64,000 bases of DNA from assembly GCA_002104985.1 (NCBI GenBank), contig MCGO01000129.1:48251-112250 (forward strand), read 5' to 3'. The position numbers and the translations under genes were made by a program. The notes beneath the pieces were generated by a model. The model saw nothing but the letters and a program-made list of their open reading frames with translations, had not been told where the DNA came from and did not search any database. Positions within the stretch are counted from its first letter, which is position 1; every line of letters starts with the position of its first letter. This DNA is from Rhizoclosmatium globosum (taxonomy: Eukaryota; Chytridiomycota; Chytridiomycetes; Chytridiales; Chytriomycetaceae). This document shows, piece after piece, positions 12,852 through 22,329 of the stretch.

Positions 12852-13336
12852 GATGGGTAGTAGTTAGTGTTTATGTGAACAGAGGGGTTTTCTCGTGGAA
12901 TGACCTTCTGTTGCCCACAAGAGATTTATGAAACCGTTTACTTGAGAATATACAGCATGCATAATAAAATACAATGAATTTAAATTGTTTGCGATGGTTT
13001 TGTGATTACTAGTAATCCGCTTAGATGAGCGTTTGCGTTTCGAATTTGAGAAGGTGTGTGAGCAATAAATAACGAAATACCGAACGAAAGGAGAACCAAA
13101 TTAACTGGAAACGCAAAAGATATATTTCCCTTTTATCCGTTACGTAAGGAATAAGATTGACGTTCACACTCTTGGACACAAACCCATCAAAAACAAGGTG
13201 ATAATCACTCAACGCTGTACAACCAGAAGTCGGTTTGATTATTCGAAGCTTGTGACCCCATATTTTGCAAGTTGGAATAACCGTTCTCTCAGTGACAATC
13301 TTCCCCAAAGCCCTCACAAATATAATACTCTCCAGT
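12852..13336. other. Intergenic region with duplicated upstream sequence
   Basis: About 485 bp between the channel gene and its truncated copy. Possible polyadenylation-type AATAAA lies near 12960. The last 60 bp or so (from about 13283, GACAATCTTCCCCAAAGCCC) closely resemble the sequence just upstream of the intact channel start (about 9781), so the duplication includes the 5' leader. No other gene is seen. Confidence 0.55.
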
Positions 13337-13689
13337 ATGTCACAGCTAGTGCTTGAGGCACTTATTGCTGATATTGTTTCTTTGCGATTGGATGTCCTCC
13401 GCCAAACGGACAAATTGCTTTCACAGCTCAACTCCGAACTATCGTCAAAAGGTACCATGGCGAAACCTTTCCAAAGGTGCCCTTCATTTCCAGCTCCTGT
13501 GAATGGCACAGAATCCACAGCAGGAGCACCTGTTCTTCCTCGGTATATTGCTAGTCCCATGGTCGATCAATATATTGTTGCAACATCTCATACACAAATC
13601 ACTGCAAAAGTAAAGAAATCGCACTTAGACCTCGGAATTCATTGGGACGATGGCCTGCTGTAAAGGGCTTTACTGATGTGTTTGGTTGA
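13337..13689 (+). pseudogene. Internally deleted duplicate of the channel gene
   Basis: The first ~105 codons repeat the channel N-terminus (MSQLVLEALIADIVSLRLD compared with MSQLVLEGILADILSLRSD) up to KKSHLDLGIHWDDG. The sequence then jumps directly to a copy of the extreme 3' end of the channel gene (CCTGCTGTAAAGGGCTTTAC, compared with CCTGCTGTAAAAGACTTTAG near 12820), including the final TTTGGTTGA. All membrane segments, the pore and the nucleotide-binding domain are missing, and the junction is out of frame, so translation stops at 13661-13663. Some 2.6 kb of parental sequence has been removed. The first ~105 codons stay open, so a short N-terminal peptide could still be made; whether it is expressed cannot be told. 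Confidence 0.85.
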
Positions 13690-13822
13690 TTTTGGTTATA
13701 CCTCGCATTTATACGAACAACGTGTTCTTTGTAAACAAACATTTCATCGCTTAAGCCTTTATTGAGTAGAATCGCTGGAATGGGCGGGGCAGTGTTCCGT
13801 TGACAACACTTTTCTTGGAAAC

Positions 13823-15300
13823 ATGACAGCTGGTCAACGCCTGAGCAGTTCAAGACGCTCTTCGGCCAAAGTCGAGTTTATCAAAGAAGAAGAAGAAAAC
13901 GTACCCATCAAGGAAGATGCCGAGAGTGACTACGAGGCAGCATCGCCAGCAAAGTCAAACCGAGGACGCTCCAACCGACCGGCCAAGTTCCAGACGCCGC
14001 TTCCACACACAAATCCACGCAACATTCCAAATTGGGACGAGATTGAATGGCTGTGTCGCTACGTCGAAGAGCGCCACAGGATCTACCTGCGCAAATCGGC
14101 GGGTCTGCCCGGCCCTTGGACACGCGATCCTATTTTGGGTGGGTCTTGGCGCTCGGGAAACGTGCATAGGGCCGATGACCGTAAGTTACGCGCTGGAAGC
14201 TTGTTTCTCGCTTGCCTGACTTCCGATATGCAGCCCAAACACGCGAATACCGCGCATTCTTTGCAGGACGTGAGACCAGACCAGACTTTCTCTTCAACTT
14301 TTGGATACACGAGCTTCTCTTATCGTGGAAATGGATCTACGAACCTGGATTTGGATACTTTACCTCTCTTGCGTCTGCTCTCTCCAAATTCAAGGAAATG
14401 ATAAGTGAAGGGCGTAGATTTCGACCTACCGTCATTCAAGCTTGCTACAACGATGCGTCGCTTTTGAAGGCTATTCGCTATAACTGGAAGTACTCGGTAG
14501 AGAAAAGCAAAAAGTTCTTCAACAAACCAGTCGAAAAGCGTTCTCAAAAGGAGTTTTATCAAATGGCCACGGGTTTGAAGCAATGTGGAGATTTCCATGG
14601 GTATCAAATGGTTGGAAACGCGTTCATGTTTGGGCTTCTGCCAGAAAGTGATGATTGGGCTGCTATGGGGCCCGGCGCAAAGAAAGGCTTGGGAATGATG
14701 GGATTTACTGCTGCGCATTCAAATTTGATGATTCTGCTTCGACTAGTGAATTTGAAGTTCAAGGAATGGAGCTGGGGACGGAGTTTGGCAATGGAGAAAG
14801 CCGGTTTGACGAGTGATATTGTTGAACATCGAGATAGTTATCGCGTTTTAATGTCACGAGAGCAGGTTAGTCGTCGAATAACGTCTGAAATGGACTATAA
14901 TCTTGGTTCACAGATCGAACTCTTTGATAAACACGAAGTTGATATTCTTGGAAACATTCCGATTGCCCTTCAGTTGTTCAATCTTGAAGATGCTCTCTGC
15001 TACTACCAAAAATACGCTAAAGATCTGTACAATTTAGATGAGGAGAAGTCCATTTATTTCAAGAATCGGTATGGATGCCGATATGAAGCTTGGGAAAATA
15101 GAAATATTAAATATGAGGGGACGAACGTGGATGTAGATAAAGTCAAAGAAGTCAAGCAAGAAGTCAAGCAAGAAGTCAAAGAGGAAGTCAAGAAGGAAGA
15201 CTTCAAGAAAGACACTTCTTTGGCACTGTTCCGGGAGGCATTAGGTACCCTTGGATCCGCGTTTAACCATTTAAAGCCAGAGGAATTTGTGTATTTATGA
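13823..15300 (+). CDS. HMUDK_hel / thymine-pyrophosphorylase-like helical domain protein
   Basis: A basic, acidic-patch-rich N-terminus (about 65 residues) precedes a helical domain. Its motifs fit the 5-hmdU DNA kinase helical family, also called alpha-glutamyl/putrescinyl thymine pyrophosphorylase: RHRIYLRKSAGLPGPWTRDP, then GNVHRADDPQTREY (after removal of an intron at about 14179-14232), a central FHGYQMVGNAFMFG, the AAMGPGAKKGLG loop and the late NLEDALCYYQKY (family pattern D-x-E-x2-LC-x2-x-KY). Known relatives act on hypermodified thymines in phage DNA, and eukaryotic copies have been linked to base modification. A 48-nt in-frame segment at about 14864-14911 (GTTAGT...CACAG) may be a second intron. 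The tail has repeated KQEVK/EEVKK units. Assignment is by motif recall and not a profile search; function in a fungus is unknown. Confidence 0.7.
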
Positions 15301-15336
15301 TGACGATAAACATGAATTGTCACTCTGGAGTAAGCA

Positions 15337-15822
15337 ATGGATTTTCTTGTTCAAAACACAACTGGCATGCAACCAAATCAATATTTATCTTACGACTTCA
15401 CCAAAGAATTGCCTGTTAGACAAAGAAATCGCCCACGAATTGAAGCTGAAAACGCGCGGTTGCGGTTGAGGCAAAATCGCGGGCCGAATGCTGGGAGCCA
15501 CCCGATGCCAACGAGTCTGCCTCAAAAAACCTTTAAGCATTCAGAGTATGTGATGGTGATACCTCCGGCTCATCATTATTCTGTCTGGTTATATTCATAT
15601 GGCTATCAACCGCCATATCCTGCACAGCGATGGGATTTTAATAACCACGCTGATGTATACAGGACTGCTGCCGTTGCGGCAGAAGTAGAATGTTTTCCCG
15701 AAAGAGTAACGGATTGCTCATCAGATTCTTCTATGTTATTGTCTGGTCATAAACAAATCCGTTCAATCGGAAATTCAGCTTCTATAGTTACGGATACTGT
15801 GTCTCAAATGATGGACAGTTGA
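15337..15822 (+). pseudogene. bZIP-family fragment without a basic region
   Basis: A 161-codon frame whose start region keeps RIEAENARLRLRQNRG, resembling the second coiled-coil block of the bZIP genes just downstream (ELEAENARLKE). It then has the Tyr/Pro-rich region shared with them (HHYSVWLYSYGYQPPYP). The upstream exon with the DNA-binding basic region is absent; upstream sequence belongs to the preceding gene. It is most simply a decayed first member of the tandem array. A further partial copy of its central part lies near 17530-17600 (TGGTGACACCTCCAGCATAT). It could in principle encode a dominant-negative-like zipper protein, but no start context supports expression. Confidence 0.55.
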
Positions 15823-16118
15823 TTAAGAGGAATTGAGGACAGATGAACGAAAACTGCCATCTTGAAATTTTGATGATGAATCAATTACTAATCTTTTTCT
15901 ATGAAAGCCCATTTCAATAAAGAAGTTTCCAATCAGCTCCAATGTTTAACATTCAAAGTGGTGTGATATATAGCCTTTGATTATTATGAATTTATTGGTA
16001 CATTATTCGTGTAAGTTATGGTGATCCGATTGTTAAGCATTAGAAATTAAAAGGTTGATTGTCTTTGGATATCAGCCGATACATATACCTTGCTACTACT
16101 TTTATATAGTCCCACCTA

Positions 16119-17339
16119 ATGGAATCCAGTGGGAAAGAACCTGAGCCATTAGTCACCTTCGCCAACCAAAAAATGCCTGATTGGTCAAGCAATATCACCG
16201 AGACAGGCGATGACCGCAAAAGAGCCGCTAATGAACGCCGGACATTACAAAACCGTATTGCACAGAGGTATTACCTTATCACATCAGCAGAAATAACTCT
16301 GACGGTAGAGATTAATCGGGATTGACCTAGGTTATATCGCCAACGAAAGGGCAATCGCATTGCAGAACTTGAAGCTCAAGTAGCTGCGATGACTAGAGAC
16401 AAAAACAGTAACTCGAGCTCAAGAAAAACCCAAGTTATGTGGATCCAAGAGCTAGAGCGACGGGTGAACGAGCTTGAAGCCGAGAATGTAAGGTTGAAGG
16501 AGTGGAGGATTGAAGAACTTCCTCAGGCCGACTTAAAGCGTGAACATGGTGCCAATAGCGCCAGTGGTTTCCATAGTGGGACTGGTGTTGGGTTTAGGCA
16601 TCCAGTTGTGCCACACCCCTACCTCAACCCAGTCCTTCACACGGGATATTCAAATGATACCGCAACCGTGTATCCAACTGCCTCTCAATACGCATTAGCT
16701 CCATATTCTACGAGCTATCCGCCGACTCTGTATCATCCTTTGAGTTGCACTGTGGCAGCCTATCCGTATTTAACACCAAGTTCAGATTCGCGTTATGGAA
16801 TACCAGGATTCCATCAAGCAGTACATTCGCATCAAACACTATTTCCGTCCACAGCCAGCATCGTGTATCCACCTCCCTGGACAGAGCGGGATACTACTAC
16901 TAAAGTGAGCCACGGATACAACAGTTCAACTCAAGAGCCACGTACAAAATACGCGTCAAAACTCAATACGCATCCCGTACTTTCAGGGGAGCCAGTGTCG
17001 AAAGACATAACCCGTATTAACCCCGTGTGTCCAGATCTTGCACATTCAGGACCGTGTCCCAATTTTGCGAATAGAGAGGATGTAGTCAGCGAGAAGATAA
17101 ATGGCAGTAGTAGCAGTGGGATAGATTGTGTTAGAAGTGAGTCTTTGATGAACAGCATGATTATCAGGGAGGGCGTTGGAGATGATGGTGCGAGATGTGA
17201 GAGTCAAATAGAAGACAATCAGGCGACGAGTGTCGCTGTCCAAGGCTGTGCTGGTGTAAGCGGTGTCAGTGATGGGGTCGGGGCTTTCAGTATCAAAGTG
17301 CTCTTGTTGGAGGACAACACTCAAACGACGCCTTCTTAA
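16119..17339 (+). CDS. Yap-like bZIP transcription factor, array member A
   Basis: Two exons. Exon 1 (16119-16267) ends inside the basic region at RRTLQNRIAQ; the 63-nt intron 16268-16330 joins it, in phase 2, to RLYRQRKGNRIAELEAQV. The result is a fungal Yap/Pap1-like basic region with the invariant N-x7-R (N-RIAQRLY-R) and a first zipper, followed by a second heptad stretch (IQELERRVNELEAENVRL). The remainder is Tyr/Pro/Ser-rich (about 200 residues), consistent with a disordered activation region. The C-terminus GAFSIKVLLLEDNTQTTPS is conserved in the next two genes. Members of this class act in the nucleus on short palindromic sites; the target pathway is unknown. Splicing exactly at the basic region is shared with the neighbouring paralogues. 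Confidence 0.88.
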
Positions 17340-17921
17340 AAGATGCTGCATCTGTATCTGGATTGGCTGTTGCTTTTTGGATCGAGTTTAGTAAGCGTGA
17401 GTTGGAAATAAACAGATGTTCACCTTCACATGTGAGTTGACGAAGTATTTAGTTCACCGAGTCTTCCTTAAATGGCTATGCGGGACTTACTCAGCATTCG
17501 ATACACGTCAAAAACCTTGGAGTATTAGAGTACACGATAATGGTGACACCTCCAGCATATCATTATTCTGTCCTCTCTAAACGTGTGACCATCAAGCGCT
17601 GCATCCTGGAATTGTATTCAGATAAATACTTTTTTATTCAGTGAGTGACCGCTTAAATAAAGAAGTTTCAATTTTTGGAATTGATGTTCATTTTGAATCT
17701 GTTAAATAGGGATTTAACTTCCAGAAGTAACTATAATGAGATAGAGCACGAAAACTCGTCCATTTACCTAACATTTTTATTATTATTTATTGGTACATTA
17801 TTCAGTGAAGTTTTGGGCGATCCGATTGTTGCGCATCAGAACCGCACCCAAATTGTCACATCATCGTTGGGAATCAGCATAACGACAACTACTTTGGAGA
17901 GATCGACTGCACTAATACTCA
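17340..17921. repeat. Duplicated intergenic unit between bZIP paralogues
   Basis: This 580-bp spacer is not unique sequence. Around 17530-17600 it resembles the coding part of the fragment at 15337-15822. From about 17650 to 17840 it resembles the leader before array member A (15905-16040); both contain AATAAAGAAGTTTC and TTATTGGTACATTATTC, then GATCCGATTGTT. Near 17483 it has GACTTACTCAGCATT, which recurs after the next two genes. The tandem duplication unit therefore includes promoter and 3' sequence. A short plus-strand frame here (17675-17932) shows no domain. Confidence 0.6.
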
Positions 17922-19166
17922 ATGGATATTGAAATCAGTGGAAACGAGTCTGAGCCGTTAGTCAACCTCAGAACCCACCGAAAGTATTCAGATCGGCAAA
18001 ACAAAATCATCGAGGCGGAGGATGACCGCAAGCGAGCTGCCATCGAGCGTCGGACACTGCAAAACCGTATCGCGCAGAGGTAAATCCCCGATTCTTCAGA
18101 ATCAGTGGAGGCTTTGGTTACGTGATCGACCTAACTTGGGATTGACAGGTTATATCGCCAGCGGAAGGACAATCGCATCGCGGAGCTTGAAGCACAAGTT
18201 GCTTCGATACTTCGAAACAAGAACGTGAGCTCGAGAGTGGAGGACGGGAAAAGGATCCTGGAGCTGCAGCAAAGGGTGAAGGAGCTTGAAGCTGAGAACG
18301 AGAAGTTGAAGGAGGGACGGAAACGGAGTCAAAGCCGAGATGATGAGATGCAGCGTGGGTGTAGTGTCAATGACGAAGCCAGGCATCAAGTTGTGTCACA
18401 CCCTCATTCAACCCCAATCCTTCCTTCAGGATATCCACATTATCACGCCGAAATATATCCGTATCCTCCTCCAAAAACTCTCTTTCCACGCGCGATGAGC
18501 TACTTGTACTCTTCATATTGCCCATTTAATTATCCAACCTCGTATCCACCTTCAGGAGCAGTGTCACATATTGGAATTCCTGGAAACTATCAAACCACAT
18601 TGCACAATTATCGCGCAACATTTTCAGCAGCAACAATTAACGCGTATCCAGGTTCTGGATTTACGCCGCCGGTCCACTATGGTTACAGCGCTCCTGTTGG
18701 AGGACCAACTTCAGGACCATACTTTAAATATATGCCACCATCCAACGCGTATCCCGCGCTTTCAGCAGAGCCAGGTCCAACGAGTAGATATCCTGGACAC
18801 GAATCACAATCTGAGCAACGTCACTCTGTATATCCAGGGTCTCCCCAAGGCAGAAATACGTCGAATCAAGGTGAAGTTGGCAGAGTGAATTCGGGTATAT
18901 CTGGTGGTAGTAATGGCGCGAGAGATTGCGTCAGCAGTACGGCTTTGATGAATATCATGATTATAAACCAAGAAGCGTCTGGACGTGGTTGTACGGGAAG
19001 TGATGGCCCTTCAGACGCGGAGAAACAGGGTACGGGTTTGGAAGACGTGTCGGTTCTGAAGTTTTCTGGTGTGTCGAGTGTCAGTGTCAGTGGTGGAGGT
19101 GCCAGAGGGGCGTTCAGCGTCAACGCCCTCTTGTTGGACGATAGCGCTCAAATGGCTCCATCTTAA
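17922..19166 (+). CDS. Yap-like bZIP transcription factor, array member B
   Basis: The ATG at 17922 gives MDIEISGNESEPLVNL, parallel to MESSGKEPEPLVTF of member A. Exon 1 ends at NRIAQ in the basic region; an intron of about 67 nt (GTAAATCC...GATTGACAG) leads to RLYRQRKDNRIAELEAQV. The basic region keeps the N-x7-R signature. Two coiled-coil blocks follow (the second is ILELQQRVKELEAENEKL), then a long Tyr/Pro/Gly/Ser-rich segment and the conserved end GAFSVNALLLDDSAQMAPS. It is the best preserved copy in this array and the reference for judging member C. Nuclear DNA-binding function is inferred from the family; no target is known. Confidence 0.88.
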
Positions 19167-19789
19167 ATACAGAGACCGCCTCTATTGGATCTGGCGATGG
19201 TTCCTGAATCGAGTTTTAATAATGAGATAATAAACAGAAGGTTCTCCACATTACATCGATGGCCTTAAGCGATGTGAGTGAATGATACGAAGTGCACAGT
19301 ACAGCCAGTCTTTGCGGTAGATGCTGTTGAGAACGAGCATTTGATGCGCAATGAGTGGAATTTGCGGGGACTTACTCAGCATTAAAGATTATTGGAGATT
19401 GATATTATACAATTGAGTATTATTTTCATTCGACGGCGATATTGGAAAATGTCTCAGGGACAATACGATGAAATACAATCTTCCTTACTAATCTCTTTGA
19501 TGAACATAGTCCAAAGATTCCGTTGCATGTAATACTGAAAAGCTTTGGACAAGAGTGATTAAGTTTGATTTTGGTTCCAATACAGTTTAGAATTAGGTTA
19601 TGTGTTGGCCATATATCAATTCTAATTCAACCCAGCCGGCGAAAGTCCATTACCATTCTCGACCTGTGAAAACTTATCAATCATTAATAAAGTTTTACCT
19701 AACTGACAGTTGAATCTCAGAAGCTGCGTTCAAAATTGTCACATTCCCATTTTTCTCCAACTCGAAAACATCATCCATCATCCAAAGGG
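19167..19789. other. Intergenic spacer of the bZIP array
   Basis: About 620 bp with no credible gene. It holds the repeated element GACTTACTCAGCATT (about 19369-19383), preceded by TTTGCGG as in the other spacers, then A/T-rich sequence. It presumably contains the terminator of member B and the promoter of member C. Confidence 0.5.
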
Positions 19790-20953
19790 ATGGATTCTGA
19801 AGCCAGTGATGTTGTTAAGTCGAAGCCTGAAGCCTTAGCCAACGACAGATATAACCTGACTGTGTTTCACGTTTCTGACAATGATCAGCCAAACAAAATC
19901 ATTGAGACGGAACATGACAGGAAAAGGGCCGCCATTGAGCGTCGGACACTGCAAAATCGCATTGCACAGAGGTAATTCCATCAGAATCTTTGGCGGTTAG
20001 TTTCATGATTGTCCTAACTTGGGGATTGACGAGTTGCTGCAATTCTTGGGAATAAGGATGTAGAATCGCGAGGGAATGAGAGTGTACGGATTCAGGAGCT
20101 GCAGAGACGCGTTACGGAGCTTGAAGCCGAGAACGCGCGGTTGAAGGAGAGGCGTCGAATTGGTACGAGCCGAGATGTTGGGACACAGCTTGGGCATATT
20201 TTAAATGGTACGGATGCTGGTGTTGGGCATCAAGCGACACCACATCAGGTTCTTCACGCAGGATATTCGCATTACGCCGCAACGGGCTATCCTTATCCTC
20301 CTCCACACCCAACATTTTCACGAGTTGGGCCGTATCGTCCATTGAGTTATCCCGTAGCACCGTATTCGCAGCATCCTGCTCAAAGTTCAGACTCTCGATT
20401 TGGAATGCATGGACACCCTCAAACTTCACATGCGTATTATGTTTCATTTTCTGCTGCAACAAACATCGTGTATCCAACTGATTCGACTGAAAGGGGTTGT
20501 GGTACAGTAGATAGAAACCAAGCTGATCCCGCGCCAGAATACCGTCCAGAATACATACCAACATCAAACGTGCATACTGCTTTTGCTGCTGAACGAGTCA
20601 CAATGGATAGAATATTAATGAATCCAAATTCTGATCAACATCCCATTGCATATTCAGGGTCTTCCGACAGTGAAAATCCATCGAACGAAGGGTTAGACAG
20701 AATTGAGCACGACGGTGGTCGTTTAAATGACAAGGATCCAAGCAGTGAGTCATGGGAGAAGATCATGATTATCAAGCACGACATTGGAGATGATATCGTG
20801 GATGGATCTTCGTACGTTGGGAATCCTGGAACGAGCGTCAATGATGTGCATGCTCAGAACGGCTCTGGTGTGTCGAATGTCAATAGTCAGGGCGGGGCTT
20901 TCAGCATCAAAGCACTCTTGTTGGATGACGGTGTACAAACAGCGCTATCTTGA
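19790..20953 (+). pseudogene. bZIP array member C, basic region partly deleted
   Basis: Exon 1 (ATG 19790, MDSEASDVVKSKPEALA) ends like its paralogues at RRTLQNRIAQ with a GTAATT donor. The matching downstream exon is damaged. Where member B reads GATTGACAG then the codons for LYRQRKDNRIAELEAQ, member C reads GATTGACGAGTTGCTGC. Roughly 50 bp carrying the splice acceptor and the second half of the DNA-binding region are gone, and none of the nearby AG dinucleotides restores the frame. The rest of the gene stays open (IQELQRRVTELEAENARL, Tyr/Pro-rich region, end GAFSIKALLLDDGVQTALS), so the loss looks recent. The product either is not made or cannot bind DNA normally. Confidence 0.75.
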
Positions 20954-21330
20954 AAGCGGAAAGAGTTTCCGGGGCTTTTTTCTTTGGTTTCGGTGTTCCA
21001 ATAAACGAGCTGATGAGACAGTGTTTTTACAGTGGATCAAATGCCGACTCCGCAGAAGTGCGAGCTTAATCAAGGGGACCAGACGATAGACTGAGTCTCT
21101 GTTTGATATAGCAATTGGATACAGATCTTGTGAAAGAAATGTCGGTCAGGAGAGTGGGTGGTATTAGCCTCTTTGATGGATCATTTTGCGGTGACTTACT
21201 CAGCATTACGAATGTAAACAAAGTTCCTCGTGTTTTTTCTCCATACAAAGGACCCTCAAATATTTCTAATCTATTAGTAATAATAGAATCTTGAGTCGGA
21301 GCAAATTTCGCTTCATTCACTCGATGAAAA
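20954..21330. other. Intergenic spacer of the bZIP array
   Basis: About 380 bp between member C and the next bZIP gene. It contains the third copy of GACTTACTCAGCATT (about 21193-21207), which marks the end of the duplicated unit. No gene recognised. Confidence 0.5.
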
Positions 21331-22197
21331 ATGAGTTCTGAGCATCACACAACCGACCAGCTCTTGGAGAGGAACGGACACCAGGCTTCCTGTAGCATAG
21401 ATTCGACATCAAAAGCTACCAGCACGTTTGGTTGTGCAACTGTTGAAGTATTTGACGAGATTTCGAAAGAAGACAAGGCGCGGGAAGCAAAGCTTCGAAG
21501 GACGATACAGAATCGACTTGCACAAAGGTAATTATATCTTATTAGCGTATTGGATTACATGGGGTTGCATCAGGAATACCGTGGCGATGCAGTGACAGTC
21601 CTCTTACGTTTATGTTATGAAAACCTTACGTCAGGAGATTAAAAACGCCTTCTCCCCTCCCTTTTTGAAAACTACAGGGCCTTTCGACAACGGCGAAACA
21701 AACGGATTGAAGAGTTGAGGGCACAGATTGCCTCGTTGAGTGCTCCTGTACCTGTGGCTGCTGACCTTGCTATACCCAAGTGTGACAATGTATTGTCAAC
21801 AACTTACGGCACCGAACAACAAACGAGCGCGTTCATGGAAGCTAAGGAGAGGATTAGGCAGTTGGAAGAGAGGATCAGAGACTTGGAGGAAGAGAATGGG
21901 AGGCTGAAGGCAGCAACTCTGACAGACCTGCGTTCCAAGACCCAGGATTCTTCAACAAAGAGTAATTTCAGTCAAGCGTATTTGCCATACAACTACTACC
22001 CCAGCTGGCATCCTTTGCCATACACAGTTTATGGACCGACACCAACTGCTCTTCCTCCAAGTCCTGTTACAGCCATACCTCAACAAAAACCTCCATTCGA
22101 CATTCCGCAAGGAATTATGCATGGGCACACGCGACCTTATTTTCCCTCGTTAGTAGAAAGGACATCGATGGATATGATGGCCGAGGAACAATCTTGA
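21331..22197 (+). CDS. Yap-like bZIP transcription factor, divergent array member
   Basis: The ATG at 21331 starts MSSEHHTTDQLLERNG. Exon 1 ends in the basic region at RRTIQNRLAQ. A longer intron (about 150 nt, ending TTGAAAACTACAG at about 21678) is spliced in the same phase to RAFRQRRNKRIEELRAQI, giving N-RLAQRAF-R, a canonical Yap-type basic region. A second heptad block follows (AKERIRQLEERIRDLEEENG), then a short Tyr/Pro-rich tail. The C-terminal LLLDD-type motif of members A-C is missing, and it lacks their spacer homology, so it is an older duplicate. The intron position inside the basic region is shared with the others and supports common descent. Confidence 0.87.
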
Positions 22198-22329
22198 CGA
22201 AATTACTGGGACACAATGTTAGCACTAGTCGTATTCAATAAATTGTTTAGAGATTGTATGTTTTTGAGACAAGGAATGAAGGGTAATCAGTAGAGTTGTC
22301 CGAAAGCAAGACAAAAGTTGATTCCAACA

